The notes under the pieces are model-generated. The model was given only the letters and a program-made list of their open reading frames with translations. It had not been told where the DNA came from and ran no database searches. The position numbers and the translations under genes are program-made. From Scytalidium lignicola (lineage: Eukaryota; Ascomycota; Leotiomycetes), in assembly GCA_002812745.2 (NCBI GenBank), contig NCSJ02000328.1:1-45751 (forward strand): 45,751 bases of DNA, written 5' to 3'. Below are positions 1-9,952 of the stretch, piece by piece; the first letter of the stretch is position 1, and the number at the start of each line of letters is the position of its first letter.

Positions 1-1112
1 TATACTAAGGAAAGAATAAAAAAAGTATTATAATCATAAACACTTAATAAAACTAATATACAAAAAAAAGGATAAAAATTTATCTTCTTAGAAAAAAACA
101 TCAAGATAATAAGACTAAATAATAAACTAGACTAAATGAAAATAAGACTATACAAGATTAAAGAAGTTTATAAACCTTTAATATATAAATTGAAATTATC
201 AACAACAATTAAGATACATCTTGTCTTTTATATTTTACTTCTTAAACTAATACTTGNAAAATACTTAAACATCAATGTTAAAAGAAGTCAATCTAGNAAA
301 AAGAATATGAAGTTGAGAAAATCATTAGTTATAAAATATATTATAAGAAATTACAATACTTAGTTAAATGGATAAGATATCCAGAGAATAAAAATGGATA
401 AGAACTTACTTCTAATCTCATAAGTTATAAAGAGTTATTAAAAGGATATCACTGAACTTATCCTAAAATAGATTTCTAAGTAATAAAATCATAAGGTTAA
501 AAAAGAAAAGGTCAATAACAGAAGAAGAAGCTATGCTTAAGTCAGTAAAATACAACTCTAAGGGTTATAAGGAGTTTTGTTTCCTTTACTTCTTTTTCTC
601 TTTTACAATGTCTAACTTATCTAAAGAAAAAAGTCTACAACAAATCATTTCACTAATATGTTTGTGAAGGAACTTCTTTTGTTTATGAAGATGAACAAGA
701 CAAGTTGTATTCTTAGCTATAACCTGAGTAGCCTTCTCCTCCTCAGCCTTGAGATAAGCCTCCTCCTTATTAAGGGTCTCCTAAAAAGTTACAAGAATAC
801 CCTTAATCTTGTACTTATACCTTTATCAAACATACTTATTACAATGGTTGGATTTAGAAACCATTAAGCAAATCAAACCATTTCACACATAAAAACCATA
901 AGAAGATATCTTAATACTATACTTTACTATATAATCCCTTAAGTTTAATGCTTCTTAGTATTTCCTTAATCTTCCTTTTTCTTCTAGAATAATGTCGTCA
1001 GAATAAGAGTGTTTTAGTGGCATATTGAAAAGAAAGAATGAATTAACGAACAATAAGATTATTCATAACAATAGTTAAGCGTCAAGGCAACACTAATACT
1101 AAAAGAAGATAA
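1..1112 (+). mobile_element. 3' part of a RIP-degraded Ty3/gypsy chromovirus (integrase C-terminus and chromodomain)
   Basis: Very AT-rich DNA in which a decayed pol 3' end can be read. About 60-250 encodes a stretch with the integrase C-terminal pattern (YKIKEV, YKLKL, IKIHLVF), matching the GPFKI..YKLELP..IHPVFH consensus of gypsy integrases. About 305-410 reads EYEVEKII followed by LQYLVKWIRYPENKNG, which is the chromodomain pattern (YEVEKIL..LQYLVKWKGYPESENTWE). Stops interrupt both and fit C-to-T or G-to-A change. The segment ends in a purine-rich run (AAAAGAAGATAA) directly before the LTR at 1113, as expected of a polypurine tract. The element enters from outside the window, so gag, RT and the 5' LTR are not seen. 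Two N characters lie in the first 300 bases. Confidence 0.8.
560..830 (-). pseudogene. Antisense relic of a transposon-associated coiled-coil protein
   Basis: On the minus strand, between the chromodomain and the 3' LTR, an open stretch reads ETLNKEEAYLKAEEEK, then HKQKKFLHK, and further on LFSLDKLD. This resembles a charged coiled-coil tail (LRKQ..FL..RG.EM..RGL.SLDELD) that I remember from fungal transposon-linked proteins. The match is from memory of the pattern, not from a search. It is either a fragment of another element inserted here or an antisense reading frame carried by this retrotransposon. The sequence is less AT-biased than its flanks. No start codon or full ORF survives. Confidence 0.35.
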
Positions 1113-1468
1113 TGTTACAGGTTTTACCTAACAAGCAATTGGTATAGGCCTGAGGCTTGATATACAACAGAGTGTATATAAAGAACCTAACAATCACATG
1201 ACATGATTAGGACCCAGGGGACCTAGGGGGTCCAAGGGGTCCCTGGACCTATGAGACCTGTAGGGTCCGGGGGGTCCAGTTGGATTTCATTATATATATA
1301 AGCACACTGTAGGAACATAAGAGTAGACTCCTCGTGTTCAACCTAAATACATTACTAGATCCTACCTTTGACTTAGTCACCTGCTTGTGTGTCACATGTT
1401 TCCGTTGTCCCTGAACATCTACCTTACCCTTGGCTATCCAGTGACCTGGATAGCGTAGTTTTGTAACA
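1113..1468 (+). repeat. Gypsy LTR (3' LTR of the left element)
   Basis: A 356-bp repeat beginning TGTTACAGG and ending TTTTGTAACA, so it has TGTTA..TAACA inverted ends. The same sequence recurs in inverted orientation at 45107-45465 with shared blocks throughout, for example GCCTGAGGCT near the start and GTAGACTCCTCGTGTTCAAC in the second half. It holds a TATA-like run (about 1290-1303) and a GC-rich core of GGACC/GGTCC words (1210-1278). The five bases on each side (GATAA and TCTAT) do not match; this is expected if the left flank is the element's own interior rather than host DNA. Confidence 0.88.
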
Positions 1469-1470
1469 TC

Positions 1471-2121
1471 TATGAGAAGGAGAAACACTTATATAACCCT
1501 CATATTACGGTTGAATTCAATGAAACAGCATACAACAATGAGCAACTCTTTACACAGTGGGTAGAAGAGGAGCTTATTTCCATAGTCAATCAAAAGGACA
1601 CATTGTTAGTTATGGATGTAGTTACATTCTATAAAACTGATAAAGTACTTTATTAACTTCGTTCAACCAATATTACTCCAGTTCTTATTCCTCCAGGTTG
1701 TACAAGTTTATTACAACCATTAGATACAATTGTGAATAGCCCATTTAAACAGTAGCTTCAAGAAGCTACAGAAGAGTATATTGAATCAAAAGAAACCTCA
1801 CAACATAACTTTAAATGGACTACTTCTGACAAGCGAATCATGACTACTTTTGTTGTTACTCAAGCAGCTCAACAATTGGAGCAAAAGAGGAGGGAACTAG
1901 TACAGCAGGCTTTTATACAATGTGGAATTAGTATACGGCCAGATGGGAGTGAGGACAGCTTAATCAAGATCAAAGATATTCCAAATTCAGCAATTGATTA
2001 CACAGGTTGGGAATCTATTGATTATAATGTTGATCAACTTAAAGGAGAATTGTTGAATGAGGTTCCTGAAGGTGTTGATAATATGGAGGAAATAATATTA
2101 TTACAAGAGACATATCCATAA
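1471..2121 (+). pseudogene. C-terminal half of a pogo/Fot-type (Tc1/mariner superfamily) DDE transposase, broken
   Basis: One reading frame runs from just after the LTR to a TAA at 2119, about 217 codons. It contains LLVMD with the second catalytic Asp (codon 1615-1617) and PPGCTSLLQPLD with the third (codon 1723-1725), 35 residues apart, which fits the DDE_1 endonuclease of pogo-like elements. The frame is interrupted by TAA at 1654-1656 and TAG at 1753-1755. Both can be explained by C-to-T change of Gln codons, the RIP signature. The N-terminal DNA-binding half and first Asp are absent: the retrotransposon LTR lies directly upstream, so it was inserted into or recombined with this transposon. 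The protein is not functional. Confidence 0.82.
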
Positions 2122-2585
2122 TTCAAGAATTAAGACGCTCCAGATCCTTATTTCAGCTAAACTATATGGGGCTTTGATCAGCAGAATCTTACTCGGCTAG
2201 TGGTGGACCCTAGCTAGCTCAAAACCGGTAAATTTGAGATTCTGCGGTATAGCCACATATCTTGGTAGTGGAGCCATCATCATCAACGTCTAAGGTACAA
2301 TCGATGTATTGCGTGTACCGCTGTAATTAACTCAACCATTCATGGCTGTATATATGCAGGCATTGTACAGTTTTGCATTCCAAAGGCAATTAAAACACCA
2401 TGACCAAAAATGTTACTCGGTACTCGGGAGAATTATGAAAGATTCAAATGGATTTACTCTCACATAAAACGAATGGTAAAATAGACTTGGCTCAATTCTT
2501 AAGCTTGATTGAGTACATACTGTTCAGCGGCCAGTGCGGAAATTTGAAATTTGGTGTTATGCGTAGAATTGCTTTATGCTATTTT
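2122..2585. other. Intergenic segment with a 9-bp hairpin
   Basis: No gene seen. It lies between the transposase stop and the 3' end of the PEBP-like gene, so the transposon's right terminus should be here. GCAGAATCT (2181-2189) pairs perfectly with AGATTCTGC (2237-2245) around a 47-base spacer, a possible subterminal repeat or small footprint. I could not find a clear terminal inverted repeat, since the left end is missing. Confidence 0.4.
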
Positions 2586-3445
2586 TTACGCCATCCACAA
2601 ACAAACAATGAAAATGCCAGCACTCGCTGTAAGTTCGGACAAATAAAATACCCTTAGCCCATCGTAGGTCCGTCCACCTGCTCCGTTACTAGGAGTACTT
2701 GTGACCGATGGCGTGCTGGTCAACGATGTGTTTGCTGTTGGTGAAGCATTAGCCGTGGAGGTGAGAGCGGTCCCCGTTGCATTAATAACACGCATATAAT
2801 TAGCGGCCACGGGAGATCCCAAGCCACTCTGGGCCACAAAGTCAGTAATGTTGAATCCAATTCTAGCACTGCCATCTACTGGGGGATCGATTGACGCATA
2901 CAAGGCGGGTACGGTAAAGTTTTGGGTCTGGGCAAACAGCACAAAGTTGTAGTTGTGGAATCCTGATCCTGCAGGTGGTGAAGGTGTGATGTAAGGAGCG
3001 CCAGGTGCAGTAGATGCATTCGCCGCGTTTGGTTGAACCACCAGAGGACCGCCCGGACTGGCAACTAAATTTGGCTGGAACCAATGCAAAAAAGTCGTGC
3101 GAGCGTTGTTTTGGAGGACATCTTGGTCAATCATGATCATGGTGTAGGTCCCGTTCGTCAAAGCTCCGGATGGTAGGTAAAACACTGGAGCATTTGCGAG
3201 ATCTGGTATTTTCAATGTTAGTATTCTAATATGCGTGTTTTTCGAAATAGTTATTGCCATGGGATAAGTTTACCTTGCTGTGGTAAGACGATTCCAGGTG
3301 TCACAGTTTTGTTGGTGGATGCGTATAGGACTCCAAGGTTTGAAATCACGCTGATTGGAAACCCCGGTGCTGTCTGCGCGCCAGCCATGGCCGCGAACAA
3401 TGTCGCAAAGAATATCAAGAGCATATTCCTCATAGCTCCGTCCAT
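2586..3445 (-). CDS. Secreted phosphatidylethanolamine-binding-protein (PEBP)-like protein
   Basis: Two-exon gene of 262 codons. Exon 1 is 3445-3274, the intron is 3273-3203 (GTAAAC..CCAG with TACTAAC branch site) and exon 2 is 3202-2586. Splicing joins ..VLPQQ to DLANAPVFYL in frame. The N-terminus (MRNMLLIFFATLFAAMAGAQ) is a signal peptide; the start could be the first Met or MRN. The PEBP core shows YTMIMIDQDV (family: YTLVMVDPDAP) followed by FLHWFQPNL (family: LHWLV.N) and a later HNYNFVLFAQ (family: H.Y.F.LF.Q). The usual DPD is IDQD here, so ligand binding may differ. The last ~65 residues are a Ser/Thr/Asn-rich linker with a modestly hydrophobic tail, which suggests a GPI-anchored or wall-associated protein. 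Substrate unknown. Confidence 0.85.
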
Positions 3446-4089
3446 CTGCGGTCTTTGAAGTGGGCGAAAAACAAAGTATGCTGATGCTGCTTTTACTGAT
3501 ATATGGTTAATTGGAAATAGTCATGAGCTCTTCAAAGGAACGAGAACACAAAGGAAAGAGGGAAAGACAACCGGGAAGTGAAGCATTATTAATATCATGC
3601 TGGACACATCTAGGGTTTCACCTTGACCCTTTCTCTGCCGAGAATCACCACGATAAATCTTGAGCACGAGGCTTTCCTTGAAAGGACAAGGGCAAGCTGC
3701 CTCGACGCGTAACTACCATTACGAGGCCCACCGAGATTATAAAGCGTTCTTGTGGGCACAAAAATATCCCCGCGGGTAAAGGGAGATCTTGTCGATCCAA
3801 GTCTTGCGGGGATATTTCTATCTCCGACCTTGTGTGAACCAGAAATTCCGTTCTAGTCCTGCTTTGTAGCCACTTATATAAGTATCTTCCCAGCATCATA
3901 TTCCTGTGTAAAATTGTAGACTTAAACAGCTTCCACATTGTCGCTGATTTGGAAACTGTGGAGCCTAGATCTTCGCAAGATCTTTTATCCCCCCAACCCC
4001 GGCATTATGGAAGATGTTTCTGGTCGCTTCCAAGTCACATGGCGGACCTACTAAGGGTACCATGGAAATGTGAGAAGAGGCTCCTGATC
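3446..4089. promoter_or_regulatory. Upstream region of the PEBP-like gene and of the dead MFS gene
   Basis: About 640 bp separate the two divergently oriented genes. Open frames here have no family resemblance and mostly lack ATG starts. The start of the MFS coding sequence is somewhere in the last ~130 bp but is disrupted. I see no convincing TATA box or repeated operator. Confidence 0.35.
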
Positions 4090-5675
4090 AACTCGAGTGG
4101 ACCCAAAGTCCGGGCTGATTCTGTCGCCCCAGCCTACCGATGACCCCAATGACCCTTTGAATCGGGCACGATGCGTGCAATGGCTGATTGTCTGTCAAAT
4201 AGTTCTCGCTGCTCTTCAGACACCCTTTAATTCTTCAATCACGATTGCAACTTTCGGAGAGCTTGCCGGTGACTGGAACATGTCTGTGCCGCGTGTCTCT
4301 TACCTTGTCGCGATCAGAGTGGTTCCTAATGCTATCGGTGTAAGTGCTTACTGCCGTATGTTCTATCTAACCCATGCTGATCTGATAAACATCCTCTCTT
4401 CATGATTCCATTCACCAGTATCTGGGGCAGGCGTCCTATATACCTCATAGGTTTCACCATTGTTGTCGCAACTTCAATTGGAGGTGCCTACACTAAAACT
4501 TGGGGTCAATAGGCAGCGACTTGGGTGTGTACTATCAATGAGATAAGACTCTTGAATGAATGAAGCCTTCTAACAACATCCATTTTCTCTGCAAAACAGG
4601 CAATCAATGGCTTTGGTACAGGAATTGCAGTCTCAGTTGGTGCCGCTACCATAACCGACATCTTCTTTCAGCATGAGAGGGGCTCTGCAATAGGCGTATG
4701 GACGCTCCTTACGAACACAGGGTCATTCTGGGGGATTCTGATTGGGTGCTTTGTTATGGCCGATGCTTTCAAGACCGCTGTCATTCTAAATGCCATCACC
4801 CTGGTAGTAATGATTTTCTGTATGCCCGAGACTCTCTATCCAAGGATCCACAAATTGAAGGAGCCTAGAGCCAAATTGGATTGGATCGACTTATTTTTCA
4901 GAGTTCGGCGGCGGCGGCAGGAACGGCTGAGACTCAAATCCATGTTGCGCCCTATCCAGATGGCTTTATACCCTAGTGTATTCCTTCCTTCTCTGTTGAC
5001 AGGCCTCTGCAACACACTTGTCGGTGTTGGTATTGCCCTGATCGATCCGTCTTTCTTTGCCGATGTCTATGGATTCGGGCTCAAAGCATCGGGATTAACA
5101 AACATCGGCTTTATTATCGGAGCATTGCTCGGTGAGCTCTTTGCGGGAAGGTGGTCCGACTATCAGATGAATAAAACGGTGAAAGCTCACAAAATAGAGC
5201 GGGTTCCTGAGCTATGATTGTGTGCATTGTGGCCTGCTATGGTCTTGATCCCGGTATGTATTTGATCTTGCCGGCCTTTATGCGGGGTATACTGCTAATA
5301 TTGCCATAAATAGGCCGGACTCGTCATCTTCGGTTTCAAGACACATTGGATTGGACCTATTATCAGGGGAGCCATTGCGGTTTGCGGTTTTTGGATATAA
5401 GATCCTGGTCATCATCACCACTGCCTACAGTATCGACTGTTACAAACCACAAGCAGGCTATGTTGGCGCTTGGTTCAATTGCATCCGCCAGAGTTTGAGC
5501 ATTGCCATTCCATTCTTCGACTTTTGCATTTGCTGCAAAGGTCGGTTACGGTTGGGCATTTGGGGTCTATGCAATAGTCGTTGTGATATTCTTCATACCA
5601 GTTCTTGGCCTGATGGTGTACGGGAAGAGGGCCAGACACACTCTGGGCAGCCAGAGTTTGACGCAGACTTGTAGT
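4090..5675 (+). pseudogene. MFS transporter pseudogene (DHA1-like)
   Basis: Pieces in several frames add up to a fungal 12-TM major facilitator. ILSPQPTDDPNDPLN is the usual pre-TM1 motif. IPFTSIWGRRPIYLIG is the loop 2-3 motif. INGFGTGIAVSVG through HERGSAIGVWTLL is TM4-5, the central half follows at 4756-5217, and TM10-12 runs to about 5670. A credible intron lies at about 4522-4600 (TTCTAAC branch site). Breaks: no ATG in the first frame; a frameshift near 4340-4420; TAG at 4510-4512 (CAG expected); TGA at 5215-5217 (CGA expected); frameshifts near 5390 and 5510. Both nonsense codons look like C-to-T changes. Substrate unknown; the neighbouring EthD and CoA-ligase genes hint at a metabolite exporter. 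Confidence 0.8.
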
Positions 5676-5917
5676 AGTAGTAATAGTAGTAACAACAAGC
5701 TCATCATGTTTTGCTGATACCGACCGCTAGCCCCCTCATTAGGCAGCCGTGATGACAAATAAGAAAAACTGCCACCATATTAACGGACACTTGTCCTTTT
5801 ATATCTCGTAATTATATATATCCTCGGTTTCGTTGTATAAGATCTAATCTGACATTCAAGCGTCGATGGTAGATTGTTGAAATAGACTACTTTTAGTACA
5901 AGAACTACAGACCTAAA

Positions 5918-6512
5918 ATGGCGACTAAGAATACACCGACCTCAACCATGGATCAAGGCCTCTTAAAACGAAACACGGCAATGTCATTAAAGGAATTCTC
6001 TGATCACTGGTATAATAAGCACGGAGCAATAGTGGCACCATACTTCCTACACAGCGGGATATCCTATTATGCACAAGTACGTAGAGTAGATACTTCTCTT
6101 GAATACATCAACCATAGTTATCTTCTAAGTTTTTACAGACTAAAACTTATGGAAAAACTCCTCGTTAACAAAAATAAAGATCCATGGCCCCCTGTCTTCT
6201 GGAAATCCCGATCTAGATGTCTCAGAATGGGACGGAGCAGCTGCAATGCCTGCTCAAGAGATTCTTGATAATCCCCCTCCCACACCACAATGGAAAAAAG
6301 ACTATTACCTGGAAGTCATTCTTCCGGATGAGCGAAGATTTCTGGTTAGTGAAGCTCTAGAGCATATTAAACGCATTCCTCCACAAACTGTTACGGGAGA
6401 CTTGCGTGTCGTGATCGAGAATGGAAAACCTCTTATAGATATACCTGAGACTGTGTGGGAGTTATGGAGGGAGTATGAGAAGCGTGGGGAGCAGGAACAA
6501 AAGAGTACATGA
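5918..6512 (+). CDS. EthD-domain protein (dimeric alpha-beta barrel)
   Basis: Two-exon gene of 163 codons: 5918-6076 and 6180-6512, with a 103-nt intron (GTACGT..AAAG, GTTAAC branch site). I placed the acceptor at 6179 because it joins ISYYAQ to IHGPL, the family's H-x-P motif, and keeps frame. Other EthD hallmarks are SLKEFSDHWYNKHG near residues 23-36 and DVSEWDGAA in the middle. EthD proteins are small dimeric barrels. In fungi they often accompany polyketide or aromatic-compound pathways as decarboxylases or dehydratase-like enzymes. The C-terminus is charged. It lies downstream of the dead MFS gene in the same direction and converges with the HET gene. The exact reaction cannot be read from sequence. 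Confidence 0.85.
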
Positions 6513-7042
6513 ACATAAACCCTTAAGATGGAGATGTTTCCGAAGCTTGTGGGTGTCCAATATTTTGAAGCTAATACGATCTTTATTATCTTATTGGGGA
6601 TTTGAATAGCTTAGGCACCTTATTAATCCATAGAATTAGGGTGTGCTCACATTAGTTAACCCTTTAATTCAGACATAGCTGATGCTCCTGCTATATTTAG
6701 CTATTTCTTGTAACCAGTTTTTGCGTCAGGCTCTAGTTCTGCTACCTGTTCTTTTCAGGACCCAGTTCTGCTCTGCCCTGAGGTCACTTATGCTAGTATC
6801 TTTGACTGGAATCAATGCGCAAGTGTTGATGGTGAAATCTATGAAGCTCTATTCATGTTTCACAATCTAAATTTAAATCTCATAAATAAAACACAAGTAT
6901 AAAGGTTAAGGTAGACACTGCACGAGAAGCATCATTTTCATGTCGAAGCAATAGCTCTCTAGTATGAAATCTCTTCAAATATCATCATATATTAAAGTTC
7001 AAATTATTTGAACTTGCAACTTTTAGTCAGAATGTACCTAGA
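6513..7042. other. Convergent intergenic region
   Basis: AT-rich 530 bp between the 3' ends of the EthD and HET genes. It presumably holds both 3' UTRs. Nothing else recognised. Confidence 0.4.
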
Positions 7043-9118
7043 TTACAAACTCTGCAACGAGGCAGGCCAAGGAAATATGACCTTCTGCCGAGGACACCCA
7101 TCAAAGAAGCACAATCCATGAATCCAACGCTTAGTATACAAATGAGGCATTGTTGAGGAACAATACTTTTCCCCTAAGTCTGGGGAATCGACTTCCATGG
7201 AAACATGTCTGTCTATATCATTAGGATACAACGTTTCTGAACCTTCTTCTCTAGGCTGCGATGATGTGAAAATATGAACTGGCTCCTCCAATACCCGTTC
7301 CTCGCCACCACTCCCCTCAGTCTCATCTCTGGAAGAATCACTCACATCACTATCACTATCTTCAAGGTCTTCAATAATAAAAATCCCGCCGCTATGCTGA
7401 GCTTGCTTGTAGTCACTAACCAGACTTGCAGTACAGAGCATTTTTCCATCATTAATTGCCTCTATAAGATTAACAGCCATGAGATCCTTCCACTGCTTCG
7501 CAAACGTCTTAGTTTCATCGACATTGAAGTCATCATCCAGAAATTGATCAAGCCGTTCGCAGAGAAACTCACAGCGGCGATCAGAGAGCTCGCCCACAAG
7601 CTGTCTCAATCGCCGGCGATTTTTAGGGTTCAAACCATGTTCTGAAATTGGCTCGAATGGGAGATCGCACGAGAAGGACTTCGTTGGGATCAATGTATCA
7701 AGTTTCCACAAATGGCCTGTCGTTTGGATACCTTCTTCCGTCAGTTTAACATCGACGAATCGACAGCTCTTATTAAAAGTCAAGCCCCGTTTTGAAAAAG
7801 GTGGATACAGCCCTTTAAAAGATTGCATCTTAAGAAACTCCACAATATTTAAGCTCTTTGTGGTCCTAGGATCATCAACTTCATCGTCTGGGTGGTTTGA
7901 AAGAATCTCTCCATTCAAAAGATAAAGCGCTAGCATTGACAAGCTTAGACTATGCCCTTGGGTTCGAAGGTCTAGACTGTTTAGCCTGACTGAGTACTGA
8001 CAGCAGTTGGCAACAATAGACAAACGATCCCAGATCTGTTCAAGCTGTCGATCTGCTATGTCTGCAATGATAGTTGGCGTCATTGATTTTGGCGCTGACA
8101 TGTTACCATACTTATTCGGAGCTTGCAGCAAAATTGTGTACTTCCCTGCTCTTTCTAGTATACTATCACACAAGGTGTCCCCAGGAGGCTGCTGACCCTG
8201 ATATGCCAAACAGAGCTTTGTAGCCGCGGTATGAAAGGTCACTGAATTTAGACACAGCTCCCCGCGTAGACGTCCTAGCAACACGTTTCGACGGCGTGAA
8301 GGTTTCACTATGTACGGCTTCATATTCTCCAACGATTCGAGATGAGGCACAAGAAGCGCCATTTTCGTTCCCGCTCTGTAATTCTCCTGGAAAGTCCAGC
8401 CTCTTGTCCACCATAGATCTGAAGTTATATCCTTCAAGAGTTGCACGGCTTTCAGGACATTCTTTTTAGACGTACTTGGTGCAAGATAAAACCGCCCATG
8501 ACGTTCCTGCACAAGTTCCCCACGAAGAATCTGAACGAGAAGTTGAAGCTCCTCCGATGACTCGATACGTCGAGCAAGTAAGGCCACCGGATGCTCGCTC
8601 AAACTGTATACCAAATCCATTGCTTGCATGCCTCTTTCTTTGGCCTTTCCCTCCTTTTGCTCAATGCAGTGCTGGTCAATCCAGAGATACTTTACGCCAA
8701 CATAGTCCATATACCTCTTCGCGCGCTCCAGAACGGTGTTCCTAACAGGTGATTGCTTTGGCCCTGCTGAATTTCTTCGCTGAACCTTGAAACTACCGGA
8801 ACGAAGATCAACGTCAACTTCGTATGGAGATGGACTCCAAGTATAAGATAGCGCGACATAATTTCCATCCTCAAAGGCATTGATCTGCTGCCGTAGCAAA
8901 ACAGGCTGCTCCGTCCGCGATCCATCGTAAGGGCGTTTATGTGACTTTGGAAAATATAAGCATTCCAGGTTCCTAATGAATTTTAAGGATTTCTTTTGTG
9001 CCATCTGGCTTGATTGGATGTTGACCAATCTTGGTATGGGTTTTGAATGCTGAGAGTTGATTTCATGCAGTGAGCTGCGCATTTCATCTTCATCCTGTCC
9101 TTCGTGATCAACAGACAT
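7043..9118 (-). CDS. HET-domain (heterokaryon incompatibility) protein
   Basis: Intronless ORF of 691 codons with an ATG at 9118. The HET domain (PF06985 type) starts at YVALSYTWSP (residues 87-96) and continues through KYLWIDQHCIEQKE (143-156) and a third block with WWTRGWTFQENYRA, all three in the family's order. The rest has no motif I recognise, apart from an acidic Ser-rich stretch (EDLEDSDSDVSD) near the C-terminus. HET-domain proteins trigger vegetative incompatibility or cell death when non-self is sensed, often with STAND partners. There is no ankyrin or NACHT module in this one. The ORF is intact. Confidence 0.92.
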   Translation of the reverse strand: MSVDHEGQDEDEMRSSLHEINSQHSKPIPRLVNIQSSQMAQKKSLKFIRNLECLYFPKSHKRPYDGSRTEQPVLLRQQINAFEDGNYVALSYTWSPSPYEVDVDLRSGSFKVQRRNSAGPKQSPVRNTVLERAKRYMDYVGVKYLWIDQHCIEQKEGKAKERGMQAMDLVYSLSEHPVALLARRIESSEELQLLVQILRGELVQERHGRFYLAPSTSKKNVLKAVQLLKDITSDLWWTRGWTFQENYRAGTKMALLVPHLESLENMKPYIVKPSRRRNVLLGRLRGELCLNSVTFHTAATKLCLAYQGQQPPGDTLCDSILERAGKYTILLQAPNKYGNMSAPKSMTPTIIADIADRQLEQIWDRLSIVANCCQYSVRLNSLDLRTQGHSLSLSMLALYLLNGEILSNHPDDEVDDPRTTKSLNIVEFLKMQSFKGLYPPFSKRGLTFNKSCRFVDVKLTEEGIQTTGHLWKLDTLIPTKSFSCDLPFEPISEHGLNPKNRRRLRQLVGELSDRRCEFLCERLDQFLDDDFNVDETKTFAKQWKDLMAVNLIEAINDGKMLCTASLVSDYKQAQHSGGIFIIEDLEDSDSDVSDSSRDETEGSGGEERVLEEPVHIFTSSQPREEGSETLYPNDIDRHVSMEVDSPDLGEKYCSSTMPHLYTKRWIHGLCFFDGCPRQKVIFPWPASLQSL

Positions 9119-9952
9119 GTTTCCTAATTGGACGCTTAAAATTGTAGTCCAATTAAAGGTGAATCATCAGGAGTGGCTTCAACCATAAAAGCAAAATTTA
9201 TCTTGATTACAATAATTAATCCAAGGCGGTCTGTCTCGACGTGGTTATGTTGCATGCATAATGTTGTCTTACGTGATTGTGCTTGGCAGCTGGATCTACA
9301 CCGAACACTTCCCCCACTTGGTACTCGTAACGATTTTCTTCTGATTGGTGGTGTACAGGACCCTGTTTCCATAAATTTGTGCTTTAGATAATGCATGTTA
9401 GGATAGTAATACGATCGCCTAGCCTTGTGTAGCTTTTTAATTGTCTCCAAAAATTAACCGCTCCCAGCGTAAATGAAGTAAGAGGATGACAATCAGGTAG
9501 GTATATCCAAGACTAGGAAAGTACGGAGCTCTTCAAACATTATATTAGTCCTAAGACTTCAAAATAATGAGAAAATTGTGAGTTCTTATAACCTACATGA
9601 CTCATTGAGCGGTCTTTAGAGCTAGCATTAATGAAGTAATGTTGCAGTTTGTATGGAAGATTGATATCTCAAAGCAACGCCACTGCTTTTGATACCAGGG
9701 TTAGGGTTATAAACAACCATTAAACTAGAAAGAAAGTTTGTTACATGAAATTATTCATTGTTGTCAATTAAATCATCCGATAAAGTGTGGAAATATTAAA
9801 GATTTCACAATTTCTATCCTCAGACATGATTTTAAACCGGTGTATAAGACAAGACTTTAACGAAAATACCCATCTACTATTAGTTACGCCTAATGTATAC
9901 TTGTTATCTAATGTCAATGCATCATGATAATCCGCCCTTGTTATCAACACGT
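9119..9952. promoter_or_regulatory. Upstream region of the HET gene and 3' side of the CoA-ligase gene
   Basis: 834 bp between two minus-strand genes, AT-rich, without a credible ORF. It contains a short telomere-like motif at 9697-9709, listed separately. Confidence 0.4.
9697..9709 (+). repeat. Two-unit telomere-like TTAGGG motif
   Basis: AGGGTTAGGGTTA, two units of the vertebrate/fungal telomere repeat, in the intergenic region about 580 bp upstream of the HET start. It may be chance, a telobox-like factor site, or a short interstitial repeat. Confidence 0.5.

Noticed and set aside
3645..3938. 97-codon minus-strand open frame upstream of the PEBP gene
   Set aside because: No family resemblance, and it lies in the divergent promoter region.
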